Origin: Paenibacillus sp. FSL R7-0204 | GTDB taxonomy: Bacteria; Bacillota; Bacilli; Paenibacillales; Paenibacillaceae | Direction of reading: 5' to 3' | NCBI RefSeq assembly: GCF_038002225.1 | Contig: NZ_JBBOCA010000001.1 | Span: 3,596,001 to 3,660,000 of the forward strand | DNA: 64,000 nt | In this document: positions 63,093-64,000 of the stretch, one piece after another | How the letters are laid out: every line of letters begins with the position of its first letter | How positions within the stretch are numbered: the first letter of the stretch is position 1 | The notes under the pieces: model-generated | Told to the model about the DNA's origin: nothing | Databases searched by the model: none | The model's input: the letters and a program-made list of their open reading frames with translations, nothing else | Translations under genes and position numbers: made by a program

Positions 63093-64000
63093 ATGCGGCT
63101 GCACCGGTTGATCGCTATACTTTTACTGCTTGAATCCCGGGGCAGAATGAAGGCCAAGGATCTGGCCGAAGCGCTGGAAACCTCTGTCCGTTCGATCTAC
63201 AGGGATGTTGATGTCCTGGCGGAATCGGGCATTCCACTTGTGTCGGCCACCGGGCCGAACGGCGGGATTGCGCTCATGGAAGGCTATACGGTGAATCTGC
63301 GGAGGCTGCAAGGGGATGAGGTGGTTCAGCTCTTTTTGACAGGGATGGGGATGCCGGCGGGCGGTTCAGGAGAGACCAGTCTGCTGCTCAAGAGTGCGCT
63401 TTTGAAGCTGGAAGCAAGCTTACCCGCACCCTACCATGAGGATATCCGTACCGCGCAGCGCCGGTTCCTGTTCGATGCTACCCCGTGGTGGAGTGGTCAG
63501 GCAGCGGTGCCGTATCTTGAGATTCTGCGCACTGCAGTGTGGCGGGGGCGGAAGATTACGGCAGATTATCTTAAGGTGAATGGGGAGAAATCGCTCCGGA
63601 AGCTGCAGCCCTATGGGCTCATCGTGAAGCAGGGGGAGTGGTATCTTGCCGCCTATTGCGAGCGGGCAGGCGAGGTCCGAACATTCAAATGCGAAAGGTT
63701 CACGGCCGTTACCTTGTTGGACGAGACCTATGCCATCCCTGAGCAGTTCTCCCTGCAGCATTACTGGCAACATGCAGAGCAAGCCTTCGTTCAGACCAGC
63801 AGAGCGCGGGAGTTCTATCCGGTGGTCATCCGTACCCGTGTTAAGCATGAGCAGATGTTGCAGGGGCTGGAGGTCATGAATACCGGATCTGATGGAGATG
63901 CCTGGCTGTTTACAGTGAATATGTACGATTATAGCTCGGCCTGTGCGAGGGTGCTGCCGCTATTGGTTCATGCTGAAATTGTGGGGCCGCCGGAGCTGAG
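63093..64000 (+). CDS. WYL-domain transcriptional regulator (YafY type), 3'-truncated by window edge
   Basis: ATG 63093 follows GGGGGAGA, and 302 codons are open to the window end. An N-terminal HTH (LIAILLLLESRGRMKAKDLAEALETSVRSIYRDVDVLAESG) and a middle WYL domain (LQPYGLIVKQGEWYLAAYC) are present; the rest continues past the window. Such proteins bind a ligand, often nucleic-acid- or nucleotide-derived, and repress or activate adjacent genes. It is divergent from the Gfo/Idh gene. Confidence 0.9.
   Translation, partial: MRLHRLIAILLLLESRGRMKAKDLAEALETSVRSIYRDVDVLAESGIPLVSATGPNGGIALMEGYTVNLRRLQGDEVVQLFLTGMGMPAGGSGETSLLLKSALLKLEASLPAPYHEDIRTAQRRFLFDATPWWSGQAAVPYLEILRTAVWRGRKITADYLKVNGEKSLRKLQPYGLIVKQGEWYLAAYCERAGEVRTFKCERFTAVTLLDETYAIPEQFSLQHYWQHAEQAFVQTSRAREFYPVVIRTRVKHEQMLQGLEVMNTGSDGDAWLFTVNMYDYSSACARVLPLLVHAEIVGPPEL

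Overview
The window reads as a chromosomal segment of a Firmicute, most likely a Paenibacillus or close relative. The reasons are strong Shine-Dalgarno sequences of the AGGAGG type before nearly every gene, frequent GTG and TTG starts, a proS gene behind a T-box leader, the pdhABCD, glgC/glgB/glgA, PspA and XerS gene types, and a roughly balanced base composition. This is an inference from gene content; no database search was possible. Most of the window is ordinary chromosome: dense, short intergenic gaps, many clear intrinsic terminators. No phage, IS transposase, CRISPR array, rRNA or tRNA gene was seen.

Layout. 1-5.9 kb: 3' end of an ABC-F ATPase, an E1-like (ThiF/MoeB) enzyme with a small Dabb protein, an orphan response regulator with a degenerate receiver, a secreted NlpC/P60 hydrolase, thiN, and a YfkJ-type phosphatase. 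6.1-12.4 kb: an esterase, then the pyruvate dehydrogenase operon pdhABCD behind a sigma-A promoter with an adjacent inverted repeat. 12.5-15.6 kb: thyA-folA and gltD. 15.6-22.8 kb: a chemoreceptor, T-box-controlled proS, a small membrane protein, and topB. 22.8-26.7 kb: a DsbA-like thiol protein, then a HAD hydrolase and ArsR-type regulator divergent from an MFS exporter, with overlapping promoters. 26.8-31 kb: an orphan ABC ATPase, an Asp-rich lipoprotein, and a response regulator/histidine kinase pair packed head to tail. 31-38.1 kb: a storage-glucan island (glgC, glgB, glgA and a cyclomaltodextrinase-type enzyme) with a broken NTF2-like gene. 38.3-40.7 kb: a polar amino acid ABC importer. 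40.8-44.4 kb: ppx and ppk, whose convergent 3' ends overlap by 53 bases. 44.7-46.4 kb: two cell-wall proteins (3D domain, polysaccharide deacetylase). 46.5-53 kb: namA, pyrK-pyrD, a small LpdD-like protein, a PspA-DUF350-DUF4178 membrane-stress cluster, and moeA. 53.1-53.8 kb: a gene-free stretch holding an 8-bp minisatellite and two families of short palindromes. 53.8-64 kb: map, two TetR regulators, a pentapeptide-repeat protein with a Cys-rich head, xerS, a GNAT enzyme, a lipoprotein, a membrane protein with a flavodoxin, a Gfo/Idh/MocA oxidoreductase, and a WYL regulator cut by the window end.

The most unusual signals are non-coding. A dispersed palindromic element occurs in two full copies in opposite orientation (5864-6030 and 30979-31084), with related or partial copies at 9174-9214 and 2779-2809; several lie flush against stop codons. 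A 28-base repeat with a TATGAA-AAA-TTCATA core occurs three times (53331, 53643, 61549). Four related TATTGTA-type palindromes stand about 50-60 bases apart at 53397-53583. An 18-bp perfect inverted repeat lies inside the orphan regulator gene at 3053-3095. The best protein-level candidates for a less described system are the ABC ATPase/lipoprotein/two-component cluster and the PspA-DUF350-DUF4178 cluster. No clearly new defence or biosynthetic system was found.
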